Below, piece after piece: positions 7,246 to 13,662 of a stretch of DNA of 14,484 bases (positions are counted from its first letter, which is position 1; every line of letters starts with the position of its first letter). Position numbers and translations under genes: made by a program. The DNA comes from Bacillota bacterium (GTDB lineage Bacteria > Eremiobacterota > SpSt-956 > JAKJGF01): NCBI GenBank assembly GCA_029555925.1, contig JAKPQU010000214.1:1-14484 (forward strand), read 5' to 3'. The notes under the pieces are model-generated. The model saw only the letters and a list, made by a program, of their open reading frames with translations. It was not told the origin of the DNA and ran no database searches.

Positions 7246-7785
7246 CCTAACAAGATTGAAGGAAAGACTTAAATAAGAATTGGCTATTTCTTCCATCTGT
7301 AAACCGGCCTTTAAATGTTCTTTATCTTTATCTGCAAAATAAAGTCTTAACTCGGCAAAAGTCTGATCATAATGTTCAAAAGCCATTCTGGCTGCTTTAA
7401 CAGGTTTTTTCATAACATCCTGAACCTGTGGAGATATAACCATTTGATCTAAACTATCTAGACTGTCATTAATTTCTTCCTGAAAATCATCTATTGTTTC
7501 AAGTAAATCTTCTTCAGGAGTTGTCCCATCTATAACTCCCTGAACAAGTTCTTTTAATTGAGCAAGAGAACCCAGCCTCAGAGGCAGTAACGTTCCGTCC
7601 TGAGGTAAAACAAGCTCAACTTCTTCTTCCTCTTCTTCATAATCATCTTCGAGACCGAGTTCTTCATCAATCTGTGCCAAAAGCTCTTTTAAATTTGCAT
7701 CACTATCTGTAGGAAAGGGGAAGCCACATTCTTCACAACTGCTTACACCATCTTTATTATCATAATTACATTGAGGACAGATCAT
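7216..7785 (-). CDS. Acidic zinc-ribbon protein of unknown function
   Basis: The ATG at 7785 follows AAAGGA, which overlaps the stop region of the upstream DUF151 gene; the 14-nt gap suggests coupled translation. The 189 residues open with a zinc ribbon, CPQC (3-6) and CEEC (17-20). A strongly acidic stretch follows (about 44-57, a run of Glu around EEEEEEVE), then a mainly helical, Asp/Glu-rich remainder with no membrane segment. I do not recognise a family beyond the generic zinc ribbon. Such modules often bind nucleic acid or protein partners, but that is inference. Its C-terminal codons lie in a small duplication shared with the converging ricT end. Pairing with the nuclease gene is the only functional hint. 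Confidence 0.75.
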   Translation of the reverse strand: MICPQCNYDNKDGVSSCEECGFPFPTDSDANLKELLAQIDEELGLEDDYEEEEEEVELVLPQDGTLLPLRLGSLAQLKELVQGVIDGTTPEEDLLETIDDFQEEINDSLDSLDQMVISPQVQDVMKKPVKAARMAFEHYDQTFAELRLYFADKDKEHLKAGLQMEEIANSYLSLSFNLVRETMTNMLGF

Positions 7786-7799
7786 AATAAATCATTCCT

Positions 7800-8327
7800 T
7801 TAATCTTCTTCCTTATCCTGTTCCTGTTCTATGTCCTTGGGGAACTGGAGATCCTTTGAAAAATCACTTGGCTTCAGGTTATCAAGAAATTCCTTGAATT
7901 TTTTACGTTCCTGCTCTTCTGCAACTTTATCAACGACTGTTTCCTCAAGAACTATTCTTTCGGAAACAAATATAGGAGCTTTAACTCTGAGAGCTAAAGC
8001 TATACTGTCACTTGGCCTTGCATCTATCTCTACAACTTCATTATTTCCAAGTTCAATAACAATCTTGGCATAAAAAGTATTATCTTTAATATCATGAATT
8101 ATTATTTTCTGAACTTTTCCTTTCAGAGAATCTATTATAGATTTCATTAAATCATGAGAAAGAGGTCTTGGCACCTCTGTTCCTTCAAGTGCAAGAGCAA
8201 TAGCAGTAGCCTCAAAAGGCCCGATAAGTATGGGAAGATATCTTTTCCCCTCTACATCTTTGAGCACAATAACAGGATCATGAGTTAATAAATCAATACC
8301 TAACTTATCAACCTGCATTCGCCTCAT
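7800..8327 (-). CDS. DUF151 bifunctional nuclease family protein
   Basis: The protein has 175 residues from the ATG at 8327, preceded by the purine-rich AAGAAGAGAG. A second in-frame ATG at 8318 (MQVDKLG) is possible. The BFN domain covers about residues 5-140: DPVIVLKDVEGKRYLPILIGPFEATAIALALEG-type core, then PRPLSHDLM (53-61) and the hallmark EIDARPSDSIALALR with Asp and Arg in a conserved loop. A charged C-terminal tail follows (KDIEQEQDKEED). Plant and some bacterial members have been reported to cleave DNA and RNA; most bacterial homologues are uncharacterised. It heads a two-gene minus-strand operon with the zinc-ribbon gene. A good promoter lies 250 bp upstream, leaving a long leader filled with heptamer repeats. 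Confidence 0.9.
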   Translation of the reverse strand: MRRMQVDKLGIDLLTHDPVIVLKDVEGKRYLPILIGPFEATAIALALEGTEVPRPLSHDLMKSIIDSLKGKVQKIIIHDIKDNTFYAKIVIELGNNEVVEIDARPSDSIALALRVKAPIFVSERIVLEETVVDKVAEEQERKKFKEFLDNLKPSDFSKDLQFPKDIEQEQDKEED

Positions 8328-8357
8328 AAGATCAACTCTCTTCTTTTTTAAATTATC

Positions 8358-8386
8358 GTGACGCGTAACGCATAGCGCGTAACGCC
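8358..8386. repeat. Heptamer array upstream of the DUF151 gene
   Basis: GTGACGC and GTAACGC units, one degenerate (ATAGCGC). Relative to the minus-strand gene they read GCGTTAC/GCGTCAC, the same pre-start orientation seen at other genes. They form an inverted pair with 8487-8510. Confidence 0.85.
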
Positions 8387-8448
8387 AGGATTACATATAA
8401 AACCATTCAAACTGCAATCACAGCAGCATATATATTCTATTAAATTTT

Positions 8449-8545
8449 ACTGATCTGAGCATAATCATGTAATAAAAGCCTTCCTCCCGTCACGCGTTAC
8501 GCATTACGAGAGCAAATACGTATTATTTATGCTCACCACAGTAAT
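8449..8545 (+). repeat. Dispersed palindromic element B, copy 2, with a three-unit heptamer core
   Basis: The left arm CTGAGCATAATCATGTAATA, the core CCCGTCACGCGTTACGC plus ATTACG, and the right arm CGAGAGCA...GTATTATTTATGCT...CAGTAA match the reverse complement of 1066-1164. The core has three heptamers here against four there. It lies between the minus-strand promoter (8577-8605) and the DUF151 gene, so it should be transcribed in that leader. Confidence 0.75.
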
Positions 8546-8576
8546 TATATTTTAATAGTCTTTTTAACTCTAACCT

Positions 8577-8605
8577 ATTATAACAATCCAACGGTTATAT
8601 TGCAA
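8577..8605 (-). promoter_or_regulatory. Sigma70-type promoter for the DUF151-zinc ribbon operon
   Basis: On the minus strand TTGCAA (8605-8600), a 17-bp spacer and a perfect TATAAT (8582-8577). It points at the DUF151 gene 250 bp away. The same -35/-10 pair occurs upstream of thrS. Confidence 0.7.
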
Positions 8606-8765
8606 GCATAATATAAGAACATTTAAGAATAAGCTCTAGGTACTGACAGCAGTAAATTCGGCATCAGTTAAAATTATATTCCTGGTTTCAGGTTTATCTT
8701 CTTAACCCAACACCTGCCCCCCCCCAAATCAGTAATCAACCGGAGGAATATTTACCTTTATCAGC
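8606..8765. other. Non-coding spacer with a C9 tract
   Basis: I see no gene, RNA or repeat here. The only oddity is a run of nine C at 8717-8725 followed by CAACCGGAGGAATA, which resembles a ribosome-binding site but leads to no open frame. It precedes the 211-bp repeats. Confidence 0.6.
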
Positions 8766-8976
8766 ACTAAGTAGCGCTACAGGTAAATTAGTAACCATTT
8801 ATCAACTTCTGTCTGACAGGCTCTTACGAAGAAAAATAATCTGCCTTATTTAATTTGTTTTACAGACAATAAATTAGCCCTTATTTAATTTTTAATCCTA
8901 TATAAAAAACTAATTTTTCTTCTCCAGAGCCCGCCAGGCAGAAGCTTTTTACGGATACCATTTTACCTGTTACGGT
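8766..8976 (+). mobile_element. 211-bp inverted-repeat element A (MITE-like), copy 1
   Basis: One unit of a 211-bp tandem repeat. Its two ends are imperfect inverted repeats of about 67 bp: the left end AGTAGCGCTACAGGTAAATT and the reversed right end AGTACCGTAACAGGTAAAAT, continuing to GAAGAAAAAT on each side. Each arm carries a small dyad, TGTCTGACA on the left and TGCCTGGCG (wobble) on the right. The interior is AT-rich, non-coding and holds the direct repeat CCTTATTTAATTT twice. It has no transposase, so a non-autonomous element is the best guess. Confidence 0.7.
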
Positions 8977-9196
8977 ACTAAGTACCGCTACAGGTAAATT
9001 AGTAACCATTTATCAACTTCTGTCTGACAGGCTCTTACGAAGAAAAATAATCTGCCTTATTTAATTTGTTTTACAGACAATAAATTAGCCCTTATTTAAT
9101 TTTTAATTCTATATAAAAAACTAATTTTTCTTCCCCAGAGTCCGCCAGGCAGAAGCTTTTTACAGATACCATTTTACCTGTTACGGTACTAAGTAC
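8977..9196 (+). mobile_element. 211-bp inverted-repeat element A, copy 2 (tandem)
   Basis: Begins exactly 211 bp after copy 1 and differs from it at about five bases. ACTAAGTA occurs at 8766, 8977 and 9188, bounding both copies. The junction is the near-perfect palindrome CGGTACTAAGTACCG. Such head-to-tail duplication could arise by recombination between copies sharing an end. Confidence 0.7.
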
Positions 9197-9274
9197 ATAA
9201 CTAAAATAACTTTATAATATAACTGGTTCTCACTTAAATTTACAAAAAAAAATTATAATATTAAGAAAAAACTC

Positions 9275-9303
9275 TTGCTTTATCAAATTAAATATAGTAT
9301 AAT
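9275..9303 (+). promoter_or_regulatory. Promoter of the tRNA cluster
   Basis: TTGCTT (9275-9280), a 17-bp spacer and TATAAT (9298-9303), preceded by an A-run (GAAAAAAC). The tRNA-Leu gene begins 24 bp after the -10 box. Confidence 0.8.
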
Positions 9304-9327
9304 GTTTCACATTACGGTCTCCGATGA

Positions 9328-9412
9328 GCGGAGGTGGCGGAATTGGTAGACGCACTAGGTTGAGGGCCTAGCGGACATTGCGTCCATAAGGGTTCAAGTC
9401 CCTTCCTCCGCA
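9328..9412 (+). tRNA. tRNA-Leu (GAG)
   Basis: The acceptor stem GCGGAGG pairs with CCTCCGC. The anticodon stem CTAGG/CCTAG encloses the loop TTGAGGG, giving GAG. The long variable arm and the TTCAAGT T-loop fit a class II tRNA-Leu. Discriminator A; CCA is not encoded. It reads CUU/CUC codons. Confidence 0.95.
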
Positions 9413-9416
9413 TTAA

Positions 9417-9451
9417 AAAAACTCTTGACAGAAGAGAGTTTTTATTATAAT
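9417..9451 (+). promoter_or_regulatory. Terminator-like hairpin overlapping a second promoter
   Basis: A 9-bp stem (AAAAACTCT at 9417-9425 with AGAGTTTTT at 9435-9443) ends in a T-run, as an intrinsic terminator would. A perfect TTGACA (9425-9430) begins in its stem and lies mainly in its loop, 15 bp before TATAAT (9446-9451). The spacer is short, so promoter strength is uncertain. The site may end the Leu transcript and start the next one. Confidence 0.5.
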
Positions 9452-9467
9452 ATAGTATGTCTGGAAA

Positions 9468-9540
9468 GGGCGAATAGCTCAGCTGGCAGAGCGCCTGGTT
9501 CACATGTAGGAGGCCACAGGTTCAAGTCCTGTTTCGCCCA
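9468..9540 (+). tRNA. tRNA-Val (CAC)
   Basis: The acceptor GGGCGAA/TTCGCCC, D-arm GCTC/GAGC and T-arm ACAGG/CCTGT are intact. The anticodon loop TTCACAT gives CAC. The anticodon stem CCTGG/GTAGG has a G-G mismatch next to the loop and a G-T pair, weaker than usual. Discriminator A; no CCA encoded. It would read GUG. Confidence 0.88.
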
Positions 9541-9558
9541 CGAAAATTAAATAAATCC

Positions 9559-9636
9559 GGGGTGGTAGTGCAGCTGGCCTAACACATCTGACTGTCACTC
9601 AGAAGAACGCGGGTTCGAATCCCGTCCACCCCGCCA
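9559..9636 (+). tRNA. tRNA-Asp (GTC)
   Basis: The acceptor GGGGTGG/CCACCCC and anticodon stem TCTGA/TCAGA enclose the loop CTGTCAC, giving GTC. The T-loop is TTCGAAT, discriminator G. This is the only gene in the cluster followed by an encoded CCA (9634-9636). Confidence 0.95.
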
Positions 9637-9644
9637 GTATGTTA

Positions 9645-9717
<73 letters not shown>

Positions 9718-9742
9718 TTTTTTAAATTGTTTTCTGTTTCCT

Positions 9743-9815
9743 GCGGGAGTAGCTCAGCTGGTAGAGCATCGGCTTCCCAAGCCGAGTGTCGCGGGTTCGA
9801 ATCCCGTTTCCCGCT
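9743..9815 (+). tRNA. tRNA-Gly (CCC)
   Basis: The acceptor GCGGGAG pairs with TTCCCGC, with one G-T pair. The anticodon stem TCGGC/GCCGA encloses the loop TTCCCAA, giving CCC. Discriminator T is normal for bacterial tRNA-Gly. CCA not encoded. Confidence 0.95.
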
Positions 9816-9841
9816 TGACTCCATCAGAAGACAGGGCATAT

Positions 9842-9912
9842 GGCGACATAGCCAAGCGGTAAGGCAGAGGTCTGCAAAATCTCCATCCCCGGTTCAAATC
9901 CGGGTGTCGCCT
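9842..9912 (+). tRNA. tRNA-Cys (GCA)
   Basis: The acceptor GGCGACA/TGTCGCC and anticodon stem GAGGT/ATCTC enclose the loop CTGCAAA, giving GCA. Discriminator T is the tRNA-Cys identity base. CCA not encoded. Confidence 0.94.
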
Positions 9913-9920
9913 TGAGCATC

Positions 9921-9992
9921 GGGCGCTTAGCTCAGGGGAAGAGCACTACCTTGACACGGTAGGGGTCAGTGGTTCAAATCCACTAGCGCCCA
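9921..9992 (+). tRNA. tRNA-Val (GAC)
   Basis: The acceptor GGGCGCT/AGCGCCC and anticodon stem CTACC/GGTAG enclose the loop TTGACAC, giving GAC. Discriminator A; CCA not encoded. It reads GUU/GUC and is the last gene of the cluster. Confidence 0.94.
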
Positions 9993-10000
9993 TTATTTAT

Positions 10001-10031
10001 AGCAGTCAGCGCTCAGCTTATCAGCATTCAG
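10001..10031. repeat. Degenerate heptamer run after the tRNA cluster
   Basis: CAGTCAG, CGCTCAG, CTTATCAG and CATTCAG steps lie between the last tRNA and its terminator. They are of the CAG/TCAG type but poorly conserved. Confidence 0.5.
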
Positions 10032-10047
10032 AAAAATTATATATACC

Positions 10048-10080
10048 ATCAGGACAGACCGTGTCTGTCCTGATTTATTT
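10048..10080 (+). terminator. Intrinsic terminator of the tRNA cluster
   Basis: A perfect 12-bp stem (10048-10059 with 10063-10074) with the 3-nt loop CGT, followed by TTATTT. It separates the tRNA operon from thrS. Confidence 0.85.
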
Positions 10081-10096
10081 TGTGAGAAAAATTTTC

Positions 10097-10125
10097 TTGC
10101 AAAAGAAGCAATATAAAACTATAAT
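10097..10125 (+). promoter_or_regulatory. Promoter of thrS
   Basis: TTGCAA (10097-10102), a 17-bp spacer and TATAAT (10120-10125), just after the tRNA terminator. The leader to the thrS start is about 150 nt and is filled by a heptamer dyad. I see no T-box signature. Confidence 0.75.
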
Positions 10126-10152
10126 AGCAGGTAATTATAGTTTATGAGAAGA

Positions 10153-10208
10153 GTGAAAAGTGAAAAGTGATGCATGACGCGCATCACGAATCAAGCGTTA
10201 CGCGTCAG
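10153..10208. repeat. Heptamer dyad in the thrS leader
   Basis: GTGAAAA, GTGAAAA, GTGATGC and ATGACGC are followed by the inverse GCATCAC and more degenerate TCAAGCG/TTACGCG units. GTGATGC and GCATCAC pair perfectly around a 7-nt loop. A second inverted pair, CAGTTA/TAACTG, lies at about 10224-10249. Confidence 0.8.
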
Positions 10209-10285
10209 TACCACATGTTTAATCAGTTATGAAATACACCCTGTAACTGACTGCTGATTGCTACATTCGAAAGGAGAGAGATTAG

Positions 10286-12199
10286 TTGGATCAAATAGAA
10301 TTAACCGTAGGCGAAGAGATAAAAAAACAATTTCCTAAAGGTATAAAAGGAACGGAGTTATTAAAAGAACTGGATAAAAAAATCACAAAAGGAGCTATTG
10401 CTATAAAATTAAATGATAAATTGCTGGATCTCGGCAGTTCCATAGAAGAGGATGGGACTGTAAAACTTATCACTGCAGAAGATCCGGAAGGCCTTGACAT
10501 ATGCAGGCATTCTACCGCCCATATAATGGCTCAGGCAGTAAAAGATATTTATCCTGATGTAAAAATAACTATAGGCCCCACAGTAGAAAACGGATTTTAT
10601 TACGATTTTGATAAAAAAATTCCTTTTGTTCCAGAAGATCTGGAAAAGATAGAAAAAAGAATGAAAGAAATAATAAAAGAAAACCTTCCCATAAAGAGAA
10701 AGGTTATGACTTCCGAGGAAGCTGTAAAATTTTACACTTCCATCGGTGAAACATATAAAGTAGAAGTAATACAGGATCTGGGAGAACCTCATGTAAGTCT
10801 TTACGAGCAGGGAAATTTCACAGATCTCTGCAGAGGTCCTCATTTACCTTCAACAGGAAGGGTAAAAGCCTTTAAACTGCTAAAAATTGCCGGAGCCTAC
10901 TGGAGAGGTGATGAAAAGAACCAGATGCTCCAGAGAATTTACGGTACTGCTTTCCCTTCAAAGGAAGAACTCGGCGAATATCTGAAAAAGCTGGAAGAAG
11001 CAGCAAAACGTGACCACAGAAAACTCGGTCCGGCCCTTGGACTTTACAATACATTCGACGAAGCAGGTCCCGGCGTCATATTCTACCCTCCTAAAGGGGC
11101 AATACTCAGAACCATACTTGAAGATTTCATGAAAAAGGAACATTATAAAAGAGGTTATGACATGGTCATGACACCTCATCTTCTCAGGGGAGAGCTCTGG
11201 GAAACATCAGGCCATAAAGGATTTTACAGAGAAAATATGTATTTTGTACCTGTAGATGAACAGGAATATGTATTAAAGCCAATGAACTGTCCCGGCCATG
11301 TATTGATTTACCGGAGTAGAGTGAGGAGTTTCCGTGATCTTCCTGTAAAGTTTTTCGAACTGGGTACCGTCTACAGATATGAAAAATCAGGCGCTCTTCA
11401 CGGACTTCTCAGGGTAAGAGGCTTTACCCAGGATGATGCCCATATATTCTGCAGAGAAGATCAGTTAGATGAAGAAATTCTCAAAGCTTTCAGGTTTGCC
11501 ATCGATATTAATCGCACCTTCGGCTTCCATGATTTCTATGTAAAACTCAGTACAAAACCTGAGAAATATATAGGAAGCGATGAGATATGGGAGAAAGCAA
11601 CGGGCTCTATCAGGAAAGCTCTGGAAACAGAAAAAGTTGATTATGCCATAGATGAAGGAGAAGGTGTGTTCTACGGCCCTAAAATAGATATAAAACTGAG
11701 GGACAGCCTGGGAAGAGAATGGCAGAGTTCCACTATTCAAGTAGATTTCAACCTTCCTGAAAGATTTGACCTGAAGTATGCAGGATCAGACGGCAAATTA
11801 CCGAGACCTATTATGATTCACAGAGCCCTTCTCGGTTCCTTCGAACGGTTCACAGGATGTCTTATAGAACATTACGGAGGTGCCTTCCCTCTCTGGCTGT
11901 CGCCGGAACAGGTAAGAATACTTCCCATTACTGATAAACATATCACCTATGCAGAAAAAATTGCTGAGAAACTCCTGTCCAGAGACATAAGAGTTGAAGT
12001 AGACAAAAGGAATGAAAAAACAGGGTATAAAATCAGAGAAGCTCAGCTTGAGAAAATACCTTATATGATAATAGTCGGCGACAGGGAAATGGAGACTGAA
12101 ACACTCTCAGTACGGTCCAGAGATAAAGGCGATGAAGGTTCTATAAATATTGAAAAATTTATTGAGCGATTATTTGATGAAATAGGAAAGAAAATTTAG
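10286..12199 (+). CDS. thrS: Threonine-tRNA ligase
   Basis: Charges tRNA-Thr in the cytosol. The TTG start follows AAAGGAG at 10270-10276 with good spacing. The 637 residues give the full bacterial architecture: TGS domain (about 1-65), editing domain with HSTAH (75-79) and CRGPH (182-186), class II catalytic core (about 245-535) and anticodon-binding domain to the end. The zinc ligands are recognisable as Cys335 in MNCPGH, His386 in DDAHIF and His512 in MIHRALLGS. Motif 3 continues as ERFTG. Nothing is missing. A good promoter lies 160-190 bp upstream, and the leader contains heptamer repeats instead of a T-box. The downstream tsaE and tsaB genes also act on threonine-dependent tRNA chemistry. 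Confidence 0.97.
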   Translation: MDQIELTVGEEIKKQFPKGIKGTELLKELDKKITKGAIAIKLNDKLLDLGSSIEEDGTVKLITAEDPEGLDICRHSTAHIMAQAVKDIYPDVKITIGPTVENGFYYDFDKKIPFVPEDLEKIEKRMKEIIKENLPIKRKVMTSEEAVKFYTSIGETYKVEVIQDLGEPHVSLYEQGNFTDLCRGPHLPSTGRVKAFKLLKIAGAYWRGDEKNQMLQRIYGTAFPSKEELGEYLKKLEEAAKRDHRKLGPALGLYNTFDEAGPGVIFYPPKGAILRTILEDFMKKEHYKRGYDMVMTPHLLRGELWETSGHKGFYRENMYFVPVDEQEYVLKPMNCPGHVLIYRSRVRSFRDLPVKFFELGTVYRYEKSGALHGLLRVRGFTQDDAHIFCREDQLDEEILKAFRFAIDINRTFGFHDFYVKLSTKPEKYIGSDEIWEKATGSIRKALETEKVDYAIDEGEGVFYGPKIDIKLRDSLGREWQSSTIQVDFNLPERFDLKYAGSDGKLPRPIMIHRALLGSFERFTGCLIEHYGGAFPLWLSPEQVRILPITDKHITYAEKIAEKLLSRDIRVEVDKRNEKTGYKIREAQLEKIPYMIIVGDREMETETLSVRSRDKGDEGSINIEKFIERLFDEIGKKI

Positions 12200-12240
12200 G
12201 GTCGTCAACAGTGTATTTTAAAACTTGTTAGAATTTAAAT

Positions 12241-12299
12241 GAGCAGTGTGAGTAGTGAGTAGAATATGGCATTGCCACTCACTATTCACTACTCACTCA
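12241..12299. repeat. Palindromic GTGAGTA heptamer array between thrS and tsaE
   Basis: GTGAGTA units (12241-12262) face the inverse CACTCACTATTCACTACTCAC series (12274-12297) around ATGGCATTGCCA. The arms pair over about 22 bp with few mismatches. No T-run follows, so a classical terminator is unlikely. A weak TATAAT at about 12326 lacks a convincing -35 box. Confidence 0.85.
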
Positions 12300-12355
12300 T
12301 AAAGTATGAACTGTTATGAATCTAACTATAATTCATCATTAACCTGGTAAAAACT

Positions 12356-12823
12356 ATGAAAACTCTTATAACAAATAACCCGGAGGAAACGCACCTTCTG
12401 GGAGAAAAGATAGCCACTCTGTTAAAAAGCGGTGATACAGTGGCTTTTACAGGAGATCTCGGTGCAGGGAAAACATGTCTTATCAAGGCTATATGTGCAG
12501 GTCTCGGTGTAAAAGAAAATGTATCCAGTCCTACTTTTACCCTGATACAGGAATATAAAGGGCTGGTACCTGTTTATCATTTCGATCTCTACAGACTTAA
12601 AGAAAGTGATCTTTACGATCTCGGTTACTGGGAATATTTCGAACGAGATGGCATATGTCTCATAGAATGGGCAGACAGAGCATCAGAATTACTTCCGGAA
12701 CAATCTATCAGAATAAATATAGATTATATAGATGATATTACAGCTGATAATTTTTCCAGAAGAACAATAACTGTTAATGGCAGAGACGAAGTTTTAGAAA
12801 AATTAGTGAGTAGTGAGTCATGA
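12356..12823 (+). CDS. tsaE: tRNA threonylcarbamoyladenosine biosynthesis ATPase TsaE
   Basis: ATPase that works with TsaB and TsaD in forming t6A37 on ANN-decoding tRNAs. The P-loop is GDLGAGKT (33-40). The family signatures SSPTFTLIQEY (57-67), HFDLYRL (75-81) and LIEWADRA follow in order. At 155 residues it is of normal size. The Shine-Dalgarno site is poor (CTGGT before AAAAACT-ATG). The C-terminal LVSSES and the stop codon are encoded by the start of a GTGAGTA heptamer array, so the tail is repeat-derived and may vary between relatives. tsaB follows across a 93-bp repeat-filled gap. TsaD, which completes the complex, is not in this window. Confidence 0.94.
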   Translation: MKTLITNNPEETHLLGEKIATLLKSGDTVAFTGDLGAGKTCLIKAICAGLGVKENVSSPTFTLIQEYKGLVPVYHFDLYRLKESDLYDLGYWEYFERDGICLIEWADRASELLPEQSIRINIDYIDDITADNFSRRTITVNGRDEVLEKLVSSES

Positions 12824-12897
12824 AAAGTGAAGAGTGAGCCTGCCCATTACGCGTGACGCGTAACGCGTAACGCGTCACGATTATAACGCGTCACACT
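12804..12897. repeat. Mixed heptamer array filling the tsaE-tsaB gap
   Basis: GTGAGTA, GTGAGTC, ATGAAAA, GTGAAGA and GTGAGCC are followed by GTGACGC and two GTAACGC units, then by GTCACGA and GCGTCAC in the inverse orientation near tsaB. Three heptamer variants are mixed in one array, so they probably belong to one family. The first units lie inside tsaE. Confidence 0.85.
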
Positions 12898-12916
12898 TAT
12901 AAGGATTATAAAATCT

Positions 12917-13612
12917 ATGAAAATACTTGGTTTTGATACGGCTACAAACTGGTGCAGTATAGGGCTTATAGATGGAGAAGCTCTCATTGGAGAATGGACT
13001 ATAAGATGTAAAATGACCCAGCTTACGCGGCTCGTACCGGGCATAAAAATGCTCCTTGAATCAAAAGATATTAAACTGTCAGACCTTGCCTGTATAGCAG
13101 TAACGAAAGGCCCTGGTTCATTCACAGGTGTTCGCCTGGGACTTGTTACGGCCAGAACTCTTTCACAGGTTACAGCTATAGATTTAGCCGGAGTAAATTC
13201 ACTGGAAACCCTTGTATATCAGCTTGGTATAAAGGAAGGGATCACTGTTCCCATGTTAGATGCCCGTAAAGGTGAAATTTACGCAGGTTTTTACAGATGG
13301 AAAGATAATAAAATAATACAGATAAAAGAAAGCAGTCTTTATAAACCGGTTGATCTGGCGTCTGAAATAAACACCATTAATGAACCATGTAATTTCACAG
13401 GTCATGACACAGGTCACTACAGGGATGATATTACCCGGAACGTGAAAATTCCTTTCAGATGGGCTCCTGATATTCATGGCATAATAAGAGGAAGTTCTGT
13501 AGCCTTTTTAGGAAGGGAACAATTAATAGGGGGTAACAAAGACTCCTATCTGAACCTTGAACCTGTATATATAAGGCCTCCTGATGCCAAAATAAAAAAG
13601 GAGAAACTGTGA
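12917..13612 (+). CDS. tsaB: tRNA threonylcarbamoyladenosine biosynthesis protein TsaB
   Basis: Non-catalytic partner that stabilises TsaD in the t6A synthase complex. The ATG follows AAGGA at 12900-12904. The 231-residue protein opens with the actin-like fold strand ILGFDTATNWCSIGL and carries the family signature KGPGSFTGVRLG (64-75), then ARTLSQ and the C-terminal part GFYRWKDNKI. The length is normal. A strong AAGGAG at 13598-13603 inside its end would fit coupled translation of the next gene, but heptamer DNA now lies between that site and the rimI start. tsaE lies upstream. Confidence 0.94.
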   Translation: MKILGFDTATNWCSIGLIDGEALIGEWTIRCKMTQLTRLVPGIKMLLESKDIKLSDLACIAVTKGPGSFTGVRLGLVTARTLSQVTAIDLAGVNSLETLVYQLGIKEGITVPMLDARKGEIYAGFYRWKDNKIIQIKESSLYKPVDLASEINTINEPCNFTGHDTGHYRDDITRNVKIPFRWAPDIHGIIRGSSVAFLGREQLIGGNKDSYLNLEPVYIRPPDAKIKKEKL

Positions 13613-13660
13613 GCGTGTGACACGTGTCAGATACCACGCGTCACGCGTCACGCGTCACGC
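13609..13660. repeat. Heptamer array at the tsaB-rimI junction
   Basis: GTGAGCG and GTGTGACACGTGTCA (with the 12-bp palindrome TGACACGTGTCA) are followed by three GCGTCAC units. The array begins in the tsaB stop region and ends 2 nt before the likely rimI ATG. Its GCGTCAC part is open in the rimI frame. Confidence 0.85.
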
Positions 13661-13662
13661 CC

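Noticed and set aside
8717..8725. C9 homopolymer as a phase-variation switch
   Set aside because: It is in non-coding DNA, with no gene or promoter whose spacing it would alter.
9312..9503. 63-codon open frame on the minus strand
   Set aside because: It is antisense to tRNA-Leu and the start of tRNA-Val; not a real gene.
10126..10285. T-box riboswitch upstream of thrS
   Set aside because: No T-box consensus (AGGGTGGNACCGCG) and no terminator/antiterminator pair; the leader is heptamer DNA.
12241..12299. Rho-independent terminator after thrS
   Set aside because: The hairpin is long but AT-balanced with no following T-run, and it matches the heptamer family found elsewhere.
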